Of a stretch of 64,000 nucleotides of DNA, positions 34,569 to 43,593 are shown piece by piece. The DNA is from JAWXBA01 sp048499805 (GTDB taxonomy: Bacteria > Gemmatimonadota > Gemmatimonadetes > Gemmatimonadales > GWC2-71-9). The DNA lies in contig JASNZF010000003.1 in the NCBI GenBank assembly GCA_048499805.1, positions 62,001-126,000 on the forward strand, read 5' to 3'. The notes under the pieces are model-generated. The model did no database searches. It was not told where the DNA came from and saw only the letters and a program-made list of their open reading frames with translations. A program made the position numbers and the translations under genes. Each line of letters starts with the position of its first letter. Position 1 is the stretch's first letter.

Positions 34569-36385
34569 TGACGGAGGTCGAGACCGTCACCCATGACGTG
34601 CTGATCATCGGCGCCGGCGGGGCGGGGCTGCGCGCCGCCATCGCCGCGCGCGCGGCGGGCGCCTCCGTCGGGGTGGTCTGCAAGTCCCTGCTGGGCAAGG
34701 CGCACACCGTCATGGCCGAGGGGGGCGCCGCCGCGGCGCTCGGCAACGTGGACGACCGGGACAACTGGCGGGTCCACTTCGCCGACACCATGCGCGGGGG
34801 ACAGTACCTGAACAACTGGCGGATGGCTGAGCTGCACGCCAGGGAGGCACCCGACCGGATCCGGGAGCTCGAGGCCTGGGGGGCGGTGTTCGACCGCACG
34901 CCGGATGGCCGGATCCTCCAGCGGAACTTCGGCGGTCACCGCTACCCGCGGCTGGCCCATGTCGGCGACCGGACCGGCCTCGAGATGATCCGCACCCTCC
35001 AGGACCACACCGTGCATGCCGGGGTGGATGTCCACATGGAGGTGACGATCATCGCACTGCTGAAGGATGGCGAGCGGGTGGTCGGTGCCTTCGGGTACGA
35101 TCGTGAGCGTGGCCGGTTTCGCCTCTTCGGGGCCAGGGCCGTGGTCCTGGCCACCGGGGGGGTGGGCCGCGCCTACAGCATCACGAGCAACAGCTGGGAA
35201 TACACCGCCGATGGCCATACCCTGGCGCTGCGCGCCGGGGCGGCGCTGCAGGACATGGAGTGCGTGCAGTTCCACCCGACCGGGATGGTCTGGCCGCCCA
35301 GCGTGCGCGGAATCCTGGTCACCGAAGGGGTGCGTGGCGAGGGCGGGGTCCTCCGCAACAGCGAGGGCCGCCGCTTCATGTTCGATGACATCCCCGAGAA
35401 TTACCGCCCGCAGACCGCCGACAACGAGGAGGAGGGCTGGCGCTACACGCAGGGAGACAAGGAGGCGCGCCGGCCCCCCGAGCTGCTCACCCGCGACCAC
35501 GTGGCCCGGTGCATCATGCGCGAGGTGCGCGCCGGGCGAGGGAGCCCCCACGGGGGAGTCTACCTGGACATCGCCTGGATCAAGGAACGGCTCCCCAGGG
35601 CCGCCGAACACATCAAGCGCAAGCTGCCCAGCATGTACCACCAGTTCAAGCAGCTGGCGGACATCGACATCACCAAGGAGCCGATGGAGGTGGGCCCCAC
35701 CACCCACTACATCATGGGTGGCATCCGGGTCGACGGCGACACCCAGATGAGCACCGTGCCCGGCCTCTTCGCCGCCGGCGAGTGTGCCGCCGGCCTCCAC
35801 GGTGCCAACCGGCTCGGTGGCAACTCGCTGTCCGACCTGCTGGTCTTCGGCAAGCGCGCCGGCGACCATGCCGCGGCCTATGCCGCGTCGCACGCCCCTG
35901 GGACGATCGATGCGGCCGAAGTGGACGCGCTCGCGGCGGTGGCGCTGGCGCCGTTCGAGCGCGGTGCCGACGGCGAGTCGCCCTACGCGGTGCAGCACGA
36001 CCTCCAGGTCATGATGCAGGACCTGGTCGGGATCGTGCGGCGGGAGGAGGAGATGCAGCGTGCCCTGGGGGCGATCGCTGCCCTGCGCGAGCGGGCGGCG
36101 CGGGCCGGCGCCGTCGGGAACCGGGAGTACAATCCCGGTTGGCACACCGCCCTCGACCTCCGGAACCTGCTCGACATCTCCGAGGCGATCACCCGCGCCG
36201 CGATCGAGCGGCGCGAGAGCCGCGGTGGCCATTTCCGCGACGACTTTCCCGACAAGGACCCTGAGGCGGCGAAGTACAACCTGGTGGTCCGCCGCGGGGC
36301 CGGTGGGGCGATGGAGGTGGCGCGCGAACCAATCCCCCCCCTTCCCGCGGAGCTGGCCGCGATCATCGAGGAGCAGAAGTCATGA
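34568..36385 (+). CDS. sdhA: Succinate dehydrogenase flavoprotein subunit
   Basis: A 605-residue catalytic subunit that oxidises succinate to fumarate. FAD fold GAGGAGLRAAIAA is near residue 16, and the covalent-FAD His is in KAHTVMAEGG. Active-site regions are QFHPTGM, EGVRGEGG and THYIMGGIRVD, with GECAAGLHGANRLGGNSLSDLLVFG at the capping end. The length and the close match to actinobacterial Sdh1 rather than E. coli SdhA suggest use of menaquinone (inference). The start codon overlaps the previous stop, and the end overlaps sdhB by ATGA. Confidence 0.96.
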   Translation: MTEVETVTHDVLIIGAGGAGLRAAIAARAAGASVGVVCKSLLGKAHTVMAEGGAAAALGNVDDRDNWRVHFADTMRGGQYLNNWRMAELHAREAPDRIRELEAWGAVFDRTPDGRILQRNFGGHRYPRLAHVGDRTGLEMIRTLQDHTVHAGVDVHMEVTIIALLKDGERVVGAFGYDRERGRFRLFGARAVVLATGGVGRAYSITSNSWEYTADGHTLALRAGAALQDMECVQFHPTGMVWPPSVRGILVTEGVRGEGGVLRNSEGRRFMFDDIPENYRPQTADNEEEGWRYTQGDKEARRPPELLTRDHVARCIMREVRAGRGSPHGGVYLDIAWIKERLPRAAEHIKRKLPSMYHQFKQLADIDITKEPMEVGPTTHYIMGGIRVDGDTQMSTVPGLFAAGECAAGLHGANRLGGNSLSDLLVFGKRAGDHAAAYAASHAPGTIDAAEVDALAAVALAPFERGADGESPYAVQHDLQVMMQDLVGIVRREEEMQRALGAIAALRERAARAGAVGNREYNPGWHTALDLRNLLDISEAITRAAIERRESRGGHFRDDFPDKDPEAAKYNLVVRRGAGGAMEVAREPIPPLPAELAAIIEEQKS

Positions 36386-37140
36386 CCACGGCCACCTTCC
36401 GGATCTTCCGCGGCGAGGGCGGCAGCGGCGCCCCCGAGGACTACACCACCACCGTCTCCGAAGGGATGGTGGTGCTCGACGCGGTGCACCAGGTCCAGGC
36501 CGAGTCGGCCCCCGACCTGGCCTGCCGCTGGAACTGCAAGGCGGGCAAGTGCGGATCCTGCTCGGCGGAGGTGAACGGCCGGCCCCGGCTGATGTGCATG
36601 ACCCGGCTCAACGAGCTCGACCTCACCAGGCCGGTCACCATCGAGCCGATGCGCGCCTTCCCCCACCTGCGCGACCTGGTGACCGATGTCTCCTGGAACT
36701 ACACCGTCAAGCGCCGGATCCGCCCGTTCACCCCGCGGCCACCGGACGCGCCCGATGGCAGTTGGCGGATGGACCAGTACGACGTGGACCGGGTCCAGGA
36801 GTTCCGGAAGTGCATCGAGTGCTTCCTGTGCCAGGACGTCTGCCACGTGCTGCGGGATCACCACAAGCACGACGAGTTCATCGGGCCGCGGTTCCTGGTC
36901 TACGCCGCCGCGCTCGAGATGCACCCGCTGGACACCCTCGACCGTACCGGGGAACTCCGGAAGGCCCACGGCATCGGGTACTGCAACATCACCAAGTGCT
37001 GCACGACCGTCTGTCCCGAGGGGATCCACATCACCGACAACGCCATCATCCCGCTCAAGGAGCGGGTCGCGGACGAACATTACGACCCGCTCCGGTCGCT
37101 GGTGCGCCTGGTGACGGGTCCCCGGCCCTCAGGAGAGTGA
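36382..37140 (+). CDS. sdhB: Succinate dehydrogenase iron-sulfur subunit
   Basis: A 252-residue electron-transfer subunit. N-terminal ferredoxin domain with the [2Fe-2S] motif CRWNCKAGKCGSC and a later Cys in RLMC. C-terminal domain with CIECFLCQDVCHV and CNITKCCTTVCPEGI, the ligands for [4Fe-4S] and [3Fe-4S] clusters. WNCKAGKCGSC is the Sdh1-type signature. It overlaps sdhA by 4 bp and is followed after 4 bp by the 169-residue gene, so the operon has at least four genes. Confidence 0.96.
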   Translation: MTTATFRIFRGEGGSGAPEDYTTTVSEGMVVLDAVHQVQAESAPDLACRWNCKAGKCGSCSAEVNGRPRLMCMTRLNELDLTRPVTIEPMRAFPHLRDLVTDVSWNYTVKRRIRPFTPRPPDAPDGSWRMDQYDVDRVQEFRKCIECFLCQDVCHVLRDHHKHDEFIGPRFLVYAAALEMHPLDTLDRTGELRKAHGIGYCNITKCCTTVCPEGIHITDNAIIPLKERVADEHYDPLRSLVRLVTGPRPSGE

Positions 37141-37144
37141 CCCG

Positions 37145-37654
37145 ATGATCCCACTCAAGCCGCTGTCCCCGGAGGCCATCCCCCGCGCGCTGGAGAAGGC
37201 GGAACGGTATCGCCTCATCGGCCAGCCCTGGAACGCCGAGAGCATCTGCCTCGACATCCTGGCCGCCGACCCGTCGCGCCAGGATGCCCGGCGCCTCCTG
37301 CTGCTGGCCTGCACCGACCAGTTCCGCCGCCCGGGCGCCGGGAGCCACCCGGTCGAGCGCGCCCGCGAGGCGCTGGGCCAGCTGACCAGCCCATACGAGC
37401 GGGCCTACTACGCGGGAGTGATCGCCGAGCGGCTGGGCCGCGCCCGCCTGGAGCAGGAGGTCCCGGGCGCCGGGTTCATGGCGCATGAACTGCTGCAGGA
37501 GGCGATGGGGCACTACGAGGCCGCGGAGGCGGTGCGCCCCGCCGGCAACGGCGACGCGATCCTGCGCTGGAACACCTGCGCCCGGATGCTGAACGAATCG
37601 CCGCACGTGGTCCCGCGGCCGCCGGAGGATCGGGAGGTGGTGTTGGGGGAGTGA
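37145..37654 (+). CDS. TPR-like protein linked to succinate dehydrogenase
   Basis: A 169-residue soluble, all-helical protein, 4 bp after sdhB. The Ala/Glu/Arg-rich helices (AIPRALEKAERYRLIGQPWNAESICLDILAADPSRQDA) read like TPR or Sel1-type repeats, and a later segment HYEAAEAVRPAGNGDAILRWNTCARMLNE forms another helical pair. No signal peptide and no cofactor motif. I know no named family. Tight linkage suggests a role in assembling or regulating the dehydrogenase, which is inference. The stop codon lies 3 bp before the heptamer repeat F. Confidence 0.75.
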   Translation: MIPLKPLSPEAIPRALEKAERYRLIGQPWNAESICLDILAADPSRQDARRLLLLACTDQFRRPGAGSHPVERAREALGQLTSPYERAYYAGVIAERLGRARLEQEVPGAGFMAHELLQEAMGHYEAAEAVRPAGNGDAILRWNTCARMLNESPHVVPRPPEDREVVLGE

Positions 37655-37657
37655 GGT

Positions 37658-37850
37658 GGGGTAGGGACTGGGGACTGGGGACTAGGGGCTAGGGGCTTGG
37701 GGCTTGGGGCTAGGGACTCGGAAAAACAGGAGGCGTGAGATCCGCTTAGGACCTCACGCCATTCATCTGAAGGTTCGACCGTCGTCCATGCCCCGCCTTG
37801 GGCCCCCAACCGCTGTCCTTCTTTCCCAGTCCCCAGTCCCTGGTCCCTAG
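37658..37850. repeat. Heptamer-periodic inverted repeat F, next to the IS
   Basis: The left arm (37658-37720) has nine units of GGACTGG/GGGCTAG type. The right arm (37825-37850) has CAGTCCC-type units. Between them is a hairpin GGCGTGAG / CTCACGCC (37732-37739, 37753-37760) preceded by GGAAAAACAG. A further CCTAGCCCCC remnant lies at 38883-38892, beyond the IS, so the IS may have split this element. Confidence 0.82.
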
Positions 37851-37869
37851 CTGTGATTACTAAGGAGGT

Positions 37870-38864
37870 TGTTCACTAAGCCATGACTCGCCAAGCTGGA
37901 GGTGCGACCCACCCAACCGGCTTCGCCAGAGGACTTAGTGAACAGTCATGAAAATGCACGTTTAGGGCTCCAAGGGCGAGTGCGGCTCGTCGCCCTGGTG
38001 GATGAGGGCCTGTCGGGCCCCCAGGTGGCGGCCCAGTGCGGCGTCAGCACCCGGACCGTCTGGAAATGGGTCCGGCGCTTTCGGGAGGAGGGCCCCGCCG
38101 GCCTGCGCGACCGCTCGTCCCGGCCGCACCACTCGCCCCGGCGCTTGCCCCGTCCCCGACGGCGGCAGATCCTGCGGCTCCGAGGGCAGCGCCGGAGCGC
38201 CGTCGAGATCGCCACCCAGTTGGGGCTCCCCTGCGCCACGGTGGGGGTGACCCTGCGGCGGGCGGGGCTGGGGCGCTTGCCCCCGGTGACGCCACCCAGC
38301 CCGGTCCGGCGCTATGAATGCGGGCGCCCCGGCGAGCTGGTGCACGTGGACACCAAGAAGCTGGGCCGCTTTCGGCGCCCGGGCCACCGGATCCACGGGG
38401 ATCCCCAGCGGCGCTCCCGGGGGAGTGGGTGGGAGATCCTGCACGTGGCGATCGATGACGCCACCCGGCTGCTCTATGCCGAGGTCCTGACCGACGAGAC
38501 GGCGGACACGGTGGTCGGCTTTCTGACCCGAGCCCGCGCCTGGTTTGGCACTCAGGGGATCGTGGTGACGGCCTGGATGACCGACAATGGGCCGGCGTAC
38601 CTGAGTCGCAAGGTCCGGCAGCTCTGGGCGGCATGGCAGGTCCAGCACCGACGGACCCGGCCCTATCGGCCCCAGACCAACGGGAAGGCGGAGCGGGTGA
38701 TCCAAACCCTGCTGCGGGAGTGGGCGTACCGCCGCAGCTACGCGACCTCAGGCTGGCGGCAGCGCGCCCTCCTGGGCTATCTCCAGTACTACAACCACAC
38801 CCGGCGCCATACCGCGCTCGGGTACCAGACACCAGCAGCGCGGCGGGATCAACTTCAGTGAACA
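37870..38864 (+). mobile_element. IS481-family insertion sequence (995 bp)
   Basis: The ends are TGTTCACTAAG (37870-37880) and the inverted CTTCAGTGAACA (38853-38864); 2 more bp outside each end also match. One transposase gene fills the element. No clear target-site duplication was found. A perfect inverted copy of the left end lies at 37934-37944, over the transposase start codon. The element lies between convergent genes and inside or beside heptamer repeat F. Confidence 0.85.
37938..38861 (+). CDS. IS481-family transposase
   Basis: A 307-residue DDE transposase from GTG 37938, preceded by AGAGGA 6 nt away; the N-terminus NSHENARLGLQGRVRLV matches IS481 members, while the longer frame from 37902 does not. 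Helix-turn-helix VAAQCGVSTRTVWKWVRRFREEG, a spacer, then an rve integrase core with acidic residues in VHVDTKKLGRF, MTDNGPAY and NGKAERVIQTLLREWAY. The frame is full length without stops, so it may be active. GC content is like the host, arguing against very recent arrival from a low-GC source. Confidence 0.93.
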   Translation: MNSHENARLGLQGRVRLVALVDEGLSGPQVAAQCGVSTRTVWKWVRRFREEGPAGLRDRSSRPHHSPRRLPRPRRRQILRLRGQRRSAVEIATQLGLPCATVGVTLRRAGLGRLPPVTPPSPVRRYECGRPGELVHVDTKKLGRFRRPGHRIHGDPQRRSRGSGWEILHVAIDDATRLLYAEVLTDETADTVVGFLTRARAWFGTQGIVVTAWMTDNGPAYLSRKVRQLWAAWQVQHRRTRPYRPQTNGKAERVIQTLLREWAYRRSYATSGWRQRALLGYLQYYNHTRRHTALGYQTPAARRDQLQ

Positions 38865-38895
38865 ACGTCTTTAGCTTTCACACCTAGCCCCCGAC

Positions 38896-40968
38896 CTACG
38901 GCTTCTTCTCCAGCTCCTTCCGGGCATCCGCCACGCCCTGGTTGGCGGCCTTCTCGATCCAGCTCCAGCCGAGTGAGTCGGCGCGGGTCACGCCGCGGCC
39001 TCGCAAGTACGCCATCCCCACCTGGAACTGCGACCAGCCGTCGCCGCCCTGGGCCCCCTTCTCGTACCACCGGAACGCCTCGGCGTCGTCGCGGCGCACC
39101 CCGCGGCCGCGGGCGTACATGTCGCCGAGGCGACCCTGCGCGCGGGGATCGTTGCCGACCTCGGCCGCGCGGCGGTACCAGACCACCGCCTCGACCTCAT
39201 CCTTCCTGGCCCCGCGTCCGCCTTCCTCGTACATCGTGGCCAGCGGCAACCAGGCGTCCCGGAACCCGCGCTCCGCAGCCTCCCGGTAGAGCGTCTGGGC
39301 TTGCGCCATGTTCTGGGGGACTCCGCGACCGGCGCGGAACAGCTCCGCCATGCGGAACTTGGCCTCGGCATCGCCACCGGCCGCGGCGCGCGTGTACCAG
39401 CTCGCCGCGTCGGGGAAGCTGGCAGGGGTGCCGCGCCCGAACTCGTACAGGGTCCCGGTGATCCGGGCGGCGGTGGCACTGCCGCTGTCCGCCTCGGTGG
39501 CGCAGAGCGTCAGGGCCTCGGTCCACTTCGCCTCGCGGGTCGCGGAGGCGCAGGTGGCCGTGGCGGCGGCCGAGGTGCTCGTCGCCGCAGGGGCGCGGCC
39601 ATTGTTGGCGGCGCTGGTGGGGGCAGGCCGGGTCGAGGTGCGGGGCGGCGCGCCGGGGGCGGGCGGCTGGACGGCGAGTGGCTGGCCGCCCGCCGGGACG
39701 GCGGGCACCCCACTCGAGTCGCCCAGGGCCAGGAGCGAGTCGGCCAGCCGGATCGAATCGGCCGCGCGTGCCAGGGCCAGGGAGTCCTGGATCGCTGCGC
39801 TGCCAACGCCCCCCAGGAGACCACTCTGGCTCAGCGCGACGGCTCCCAGCACCGCCAGGCTGCCCACCAGCAGGTAGGCGCCGGAGCGCCGCCGCCGCGG
39901 ACTGATCTTGCGGACGGGGTGCTGCGCCGTGACCGTGACGGTGATCGGCGTCTGCAACCCCGCGGCGGGGCCGGAAAGGGCGTGGGCAAACTCGTCGGTC
40001 GTCGCGAAGCGGTCCTTGGGCTCCTTCATCAGGGCCCGTTCCAGCGCCTGGGCGAGGTCCGCCGGGACATCCGGCGCCAGCTCGCGGATCGGCTTGGGCC
40101 GCTCCACCATCTGCTTGTAGAGGATGTTGCGGGTGTTCTCGCCATCGAAGGGGAGCTGTCCCGTGAGCATCTGGTAGCCGACCACGGCGAGCGAGTACTG
40201 GTCGGCCCGGTGGTCCAGGCTGAAATCGCCGCTGGCCTGCTCCGGACTCATGTACTGCGGGGTCCCGACCGTCATCCCGGTGCCGGTCAGGGTCCCGGGC
40301 TGGGGCTTGAGGTCGCCCTCGTGCTCGGCCGCGGCGGGGTCCACCGCCTTGGCAATGCCGAAGTCCATCAGCAGGACCCGGCGCTTCCGGCCCTCGAGCA
40401 TGATGTTCTCGGGCTTGATGTCCCGGTGCACCACCCCCGCCTCATGGGCTGTGGAAAGGGCGCCGGCGGCCTCGAGCAGGATCCGGCGGACCTCTGGCGG
40501 CGGCATCGCCCCGTCGCGCTCGATGGTCGCCTTGAGGCTCTCGCCCTCCACCAGCGGCATCAGGATGTAGGCAATGCCCTCGGCCTCGCCGACATCGTAG
40601 ATGGGGACAATGTTCGGGTGGCGCAGTTGGGCGGCCGACTCCGCCTCGCGACGGAACCGGGCCACCATCACGTCGGAGAGCATCAGGTCGGGGCGGAGCG
40701 CCTTGAGGGCGAGGTCGCGCTTGAGGCGGAGGTCGCGGACCTGGAAGACCTCGGCGAAGCCCCCGCGCCCGACCAGCCGACCGATCGTATAGTCCTTCCC
40801 AAGGGCCTTCCGCAGCCGGTTGAGCGAGGTCTCGTGACTCGACGTAGCGACGGTGATCGCCCCTGTATGCGGATTGACCCCCGTCGGGGTGGCCGATCCG
40901 CAGATCATGCAGAATTCGGCCTCCGGAGGGAGCGGCGTGCTGCAGGAGGGACAGGTCCGGGAAGACAC
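38896..40968 (-). CDS. Zinc-ribbon Ser/Thr protein kinase with Sel1 repeats
   Basis: A 690-residue protein from GTG 40968. Order: a zinc ribbon (Cys at about 6, 9, 20, 23 in CPSC and CMIC), a Hanks-type kinase domain (GRGGFAEVF near 67, HRDIKPEN near 182, DFGIA near 203), one membrane helix near 365-385 (GAYLLVGSLAVLGAVAL), a Pro/Ala/Thr-rich linker, then about five Sel1-like repeats (WYTRAAAGGDAEAKFRMAELFRAG, WYRRAAEVGNDPRAQGRLGDMYARG). Kinase inside, Sel1 outside: it probably senses an envelope partner. The next kinase gene lies 93 bp upstream. Confidence 0.92.
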   Translation of the reverse strand: MSSRTCPSCSTPLPPEAEFCMICGSATPTGVNPHTGAITVATSSHETSLNRLRKALGKDYTIGRLVGRGGFAEVFQVRDLRLKRDLALKALRPDLMLSDVMVARFRREAESAAQLRHPNIVPIYDVGEAEGIAYILMPLVEGESLKATIERDGAMPPPEVRRILLEAAGALSTAHEAGVVHRDIKPENIMLEGRKRRVLLMDFGIAKAVDPAAAEHEGDLKPQPGTLTGTGMTVGTPQYMSPEQASGDFSLDHRADQYSLAVVGYQMLTGQLPFDGENTRNILYKQMVERPKPIRELAPDVPADLAQALERALMKEPKDRFATTDEFAHALSGPAAGLQTPITVTVTAQHPVRKISPRRRRSGAYLLVGSLAVLGAVALSQSGLLGGVGSAAIQDSLALARAADSIRLADSLLALGDSSGVPAVPAGGQPLAVQPPAPGAPPRTSTRPAPTSAANNGRAPAATSTSAAATATCASATREAKWTEALTLCATEADSGSATAARITGTLYEFGRGTPASFPDAASWYTRAAAGGDAEAKFRMAELFRAGRGVPQNMAQAQTLYREAAERGFRDAWLPLATMYEEGGRGARKDEVEAVVWYRRAAEVGNDPRAQGRLGDMYARGRGVRRDDAEAFRWYEKGAQGGDGWSQFQVGMAYLRGRGVTRADSLGWSWIEKAANQGVADARKELEKKP

Positions 40969-41061
40969 GTTCGAGACGGCTCGGCGAATGGGGGGAAGTT
41001 GACTAATACCACGCAGTTAGGGGGGAGTCAAGGCGACAGGGGGCTGCCCATCGGCGCCGCC

Positions 41062-42894
41062 CTACCCCAGCTCGGCCTCCACCTCCTCGGGTGTGCCCAG
41101 CCCGCTGCGCAGCCGCACCAGCTGGAGCCGGACGCCCTCCAGACGGTGCAGGACTGCCGACCGCTCTGCGGCGACTGCCCGGCGGGCCTCCTCCATCTCG
41201 GCCAAGATTCCCGCCCGGCGCTCGGCCAGCAGGGCCGGGTCCCCCGAGATCGTCGTGCCAGCCTCGGAAAGCGCGCCGTCGAGGGCCCGCTCCCGCCGGC
41301 GCAACTCGGCGAGCTCGTGCTCGAGTTCCGCAATCCGCTGCCGGGTGCGTTCCATCCGCCTTCGCAGTGGCGTGGGGAGGCCACTGATCAGCGAGCTGGC
41401 GATGGTCGGTAGGGTGTCCGTATCCGGGCCGGCGGACCGGGCCCCCGACGTGGCGAGGTTGGGGAGTCCCCGACCTGCGAACCGGAACAGCGCCCGTCCG
41501 AACCGGCTCCGCCAGACCGCGTCCGAGAGTCGCTCCAGCCGGGGCTCGCGGACCGGGTCGGTCAGGAACGAGACCAGCGCCAGGCTGATCATGATCACCG
41601 CCGCCACCACCGTCAGCAATCCCACCGTTGACGAGGAATAGAGCCCCGTCTCCGGGTTCTGGGTGCGGAGGAAGACCGATGCCAGGGCCGCCATGACCAC
41701 TCCCAGCAACCCGCTCCCGACTGCGACCCGCATCCGCTGGCGGTGGCGCTGCATGTCGTTCGGCGAATTGCGGAGCTGGGTCCGGGCCGCGGCGCCCTCC
41801 TCGCCGATCACCCGGAAGCCCTCGCGCACATCCTCGTAGCTGAAGCCCTGTCGGAGCAGGAATCGGGCGCGGTGGTACAGCGACTGGAGCAGCCCCCAGA
41901 CCGCAGCCAGCAGGAATGCCTCGGCGATGATCTGGTCGGAACTGCCAAACCGCGGGAGCACGGCCACCGACGTCGCGGCCAGCACCAGGCCCATGCGGAC
42001 CGCCTGGTTGGCCTGCTGGTGGAACTGTCGCACGGCCGGCGCCACCGCCGGCTGGGCAATCCGCAGCGCCTCCACGGCAGAGACCAGGGCCTCACCACCG
42101 GGGAATCGGGCCTCGGGAGCCTTGGCCAGGCAACGGTCGACCACGGCGCAGAGCTCCTGGGGGAGATCGGTGCGCAGGGTTCCGACGGGGGGCGGGGGAT
42201 GGGTCAGGTGCATGGCCAGGAGGGCCTGCGTCGTGGGCGCCTCGAACGGGAGCCGGCCCGTCAGGGCGAAGAATCCGACCACGCCCAGGGCGTAGAGATC
42301 GCTCCGTCCGTCCAGCACCTCACCCGCCGCCTGCTCCGGGCTCATGAACTGCGGGGTTCCCACCACCTCGCCCACCCGGGTCAGCCCGTCGGGGGCGCTC
42401 TCGGTGCGGGCGACCCCGAAGTCGGTGACCAGGGCGCGCCCGGTGGCACGGTCGATCAGGATGTTGTCCGGCTTCACGTCGCGGTGCACGACGCCGCGGC
42501 CATGGGCGTAGGCCAGGGCCCAGCCCGTCTCCTCCAGCAGGCGGACCGCCTCCGCGGCGGTGAGCGGCCCCGCGCGCCGGATCCGCTGGGTCAGCGTCTC
42601 GCCCTCGACGTACTGCATGATCAGGCAGAACAGGCCGTCCACCTGCTCCACGTCGTAAATGGAGACGATGTTGGGATGGCTGAAGCTCGCCGCGGTGCGG
42701 GTCTCCCGCAGGAACCGCTCGCGCAGCTCGGAGTGGGCCGCCAGGTCGGGGGGAAGCACCTTGATGGCCACCAGGCGGTCGAGTTCGACGTCCCGTGCCA
42801 GCATGACGGCGCCCATGCCACCGCGGCCCAGCTCGCGCTTGACCTCGAATTGGCCGGCCAGCGCCAGACGGGCGCGTTCCAGGAGTGTGCTCAT
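41062..42894 (-). CDS. Ser/Thr protein kinase with four membrane helices and a coiled-coil tail
   Basis: A 610-residue protein from ATG 42894; GTG 42912 would add six residues. The kinase domain (LGRGGMGAVMLARD, VVHRDVKPDNIL, TDFGVA) fills the first about 270 residues with all catalytic residues. Four hydrophobic helices follow at about 305-345 and 395-455, and a charged coiled coil (RRRMERTRQRIAELEHELAELRRRE onward, about 525-605) ends the protein. The tail could oligomerise or bind a partner. It is on the same strand as, and upstream of, the Sel1 kinase gene. Confidence 0.9.
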   Translation of the reverse strand: MSTLLERARLALAGQFEVKRELGRGGMGAVMLARDVELDRLVAIKVLPPDLAAHSELRERFLRETRTAASFSHPNIVSIYDVEQVDGLFCLIMQYVEGETLTQRIRRAGPLTAAEAVRLLEETGWALAYAHGRGVVHRDVKPDNILIDRATGRALVTDFGVARTESAPDGLTRVGEVVGTPQFMSPEQAAGEVLDGRSDLYALGVVGFFALTGRLPFEAPTTQALLAMHLTHPPPPVGTLRTDLPQELCAVVDRCLAKAPEARFPGGEALVSAVEALRIAQPAVAPAVRQFHQQANQAVRMGLVLAATSVAVLPRFGSSDQIIAEAFLLAAVWGLLQSLYHRARFLLRQGFSYEDVREGFRVIGEEGAAARTQLRNSPNDMQRHRQRMRVAVGSGLLGVVMAALASVFLRTQNPETGLYSSSTVGLLTVVAAVIMISLALVSFLTDPVREPRLERLSDAVWRSRFGRALFRFAGRGLPNLATSGARSAGPDTDTLPTIASSLISGLPTPLRRRMERTRQRIAELEHELAELRRRERALDGALSEAGTTISGDPALLAERRAGILAEMEEARRAVAAERSAVLHRLEGVRLQLVRLRSGLGTPEEVEAELG

Positions 42895-42980
42895 GGGGAA
42901 TGAGGATATCACCGATCAGGGGGGATGGGCAGATGCCGCCGGCTCCGGTACATTGACCAGACCTCGCTCCCTGGAGTCAG

Positions 42981-43484
42981 TTGCACCGCCTAATCCTCGC
43001 CATGCTCGTGCTCGGTGCCTCGGTTGTTGAGGCGCAGGGTGCGCCCCGGGGCCCGGCCTCTCCCGCCTCCGCCCAGCGGAGTTCGCTGGTGGGGTTCCTC
43101 GTGCCGACCGCGGTGGGGATCGGCCTGATCCTTCCCGAGAACGCCAGCGACGGTCAGGTCGGAACGGGGGCGGTCCTCTTCTTTGCGGGCACCATCCTTG
43201 GCCCGGCGGTGGGGTACTGGCGTGGTGGTGCCGGGGCGCGTGGCTGGCTGGGGACCGGCATCCGGGCCGGGATCACCGCCGCCGCCTTTGCCACCGTGGC
43301 GGACTCGGATGACATCGCTGCCGCCTCCACCGCCGCGGTGGGGGTCCTGGCCCTGGTCGGGCATGCCGTCTACGACGTTGCCCGCGTCCGGTCGATCACC
43401 GCGGCACGCCAGTCTCCCCTCCGGGTGGGACTGGCCCCGGCCTGGGTGCGCCGTCCCGGGATGGGCCTGCGGGTCGAGTGGTAG
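42981..43484 (+). CDS. Small membrane protein of unknown function
   Basis: A 167-residue protein starting at TTG 42981, with GGAG about 5 nt upstream and TACATT (42949-42954) as a possible -10 element. An N-terminal signal-like helix ends near VEAQ. Several Gly/Ala-rich helices follow (LVGFLVPTAVGIGLIL, TGAVLFFAGTILGPAVGYW, AGITAAAFATVA, AVGVLALVGHAVYDVARV). The C-terminus (LRVGLAPAWVRRPGMGLRVEW) resembles the final strand of small outer-envelope proteins. Not recognised; secretion with membrane association is all I can support. Confidence 0.65.
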   Translation: MHRLILAMLVLGASVVEAQGAPRGPASPASAQRSSLVGFLVPTAVGIGLILPENASDGQVGTGAVLFFAGTILGPAVGYWRGGAGARGWLGTGIRAGITAAAFATVADSDDIAAASTAAVGVLALVGHAVYDVARVRSITAARQSPLRVGLAPAWVRRPGMGLRVEW

Positions 43485-43593
43485 GCGTCCCCGGCCGGCG
43501 GGCCACCGGGGGTAACAATCGCGGCGGGGTTGACGTAGGATTTGGGATGTGCAGGATGTTGTACCCTCGACACCACTGACCCAGGATTTCTTC

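Noticed and set aside
37902..38861. Transposase of the IS630 family with start at 37902
   Set aside because: The rve core with NGKAERVIQTLLREWAY and the HVDTKK motif is IS481-like, and the N-terminus fits GTG 37938 better.
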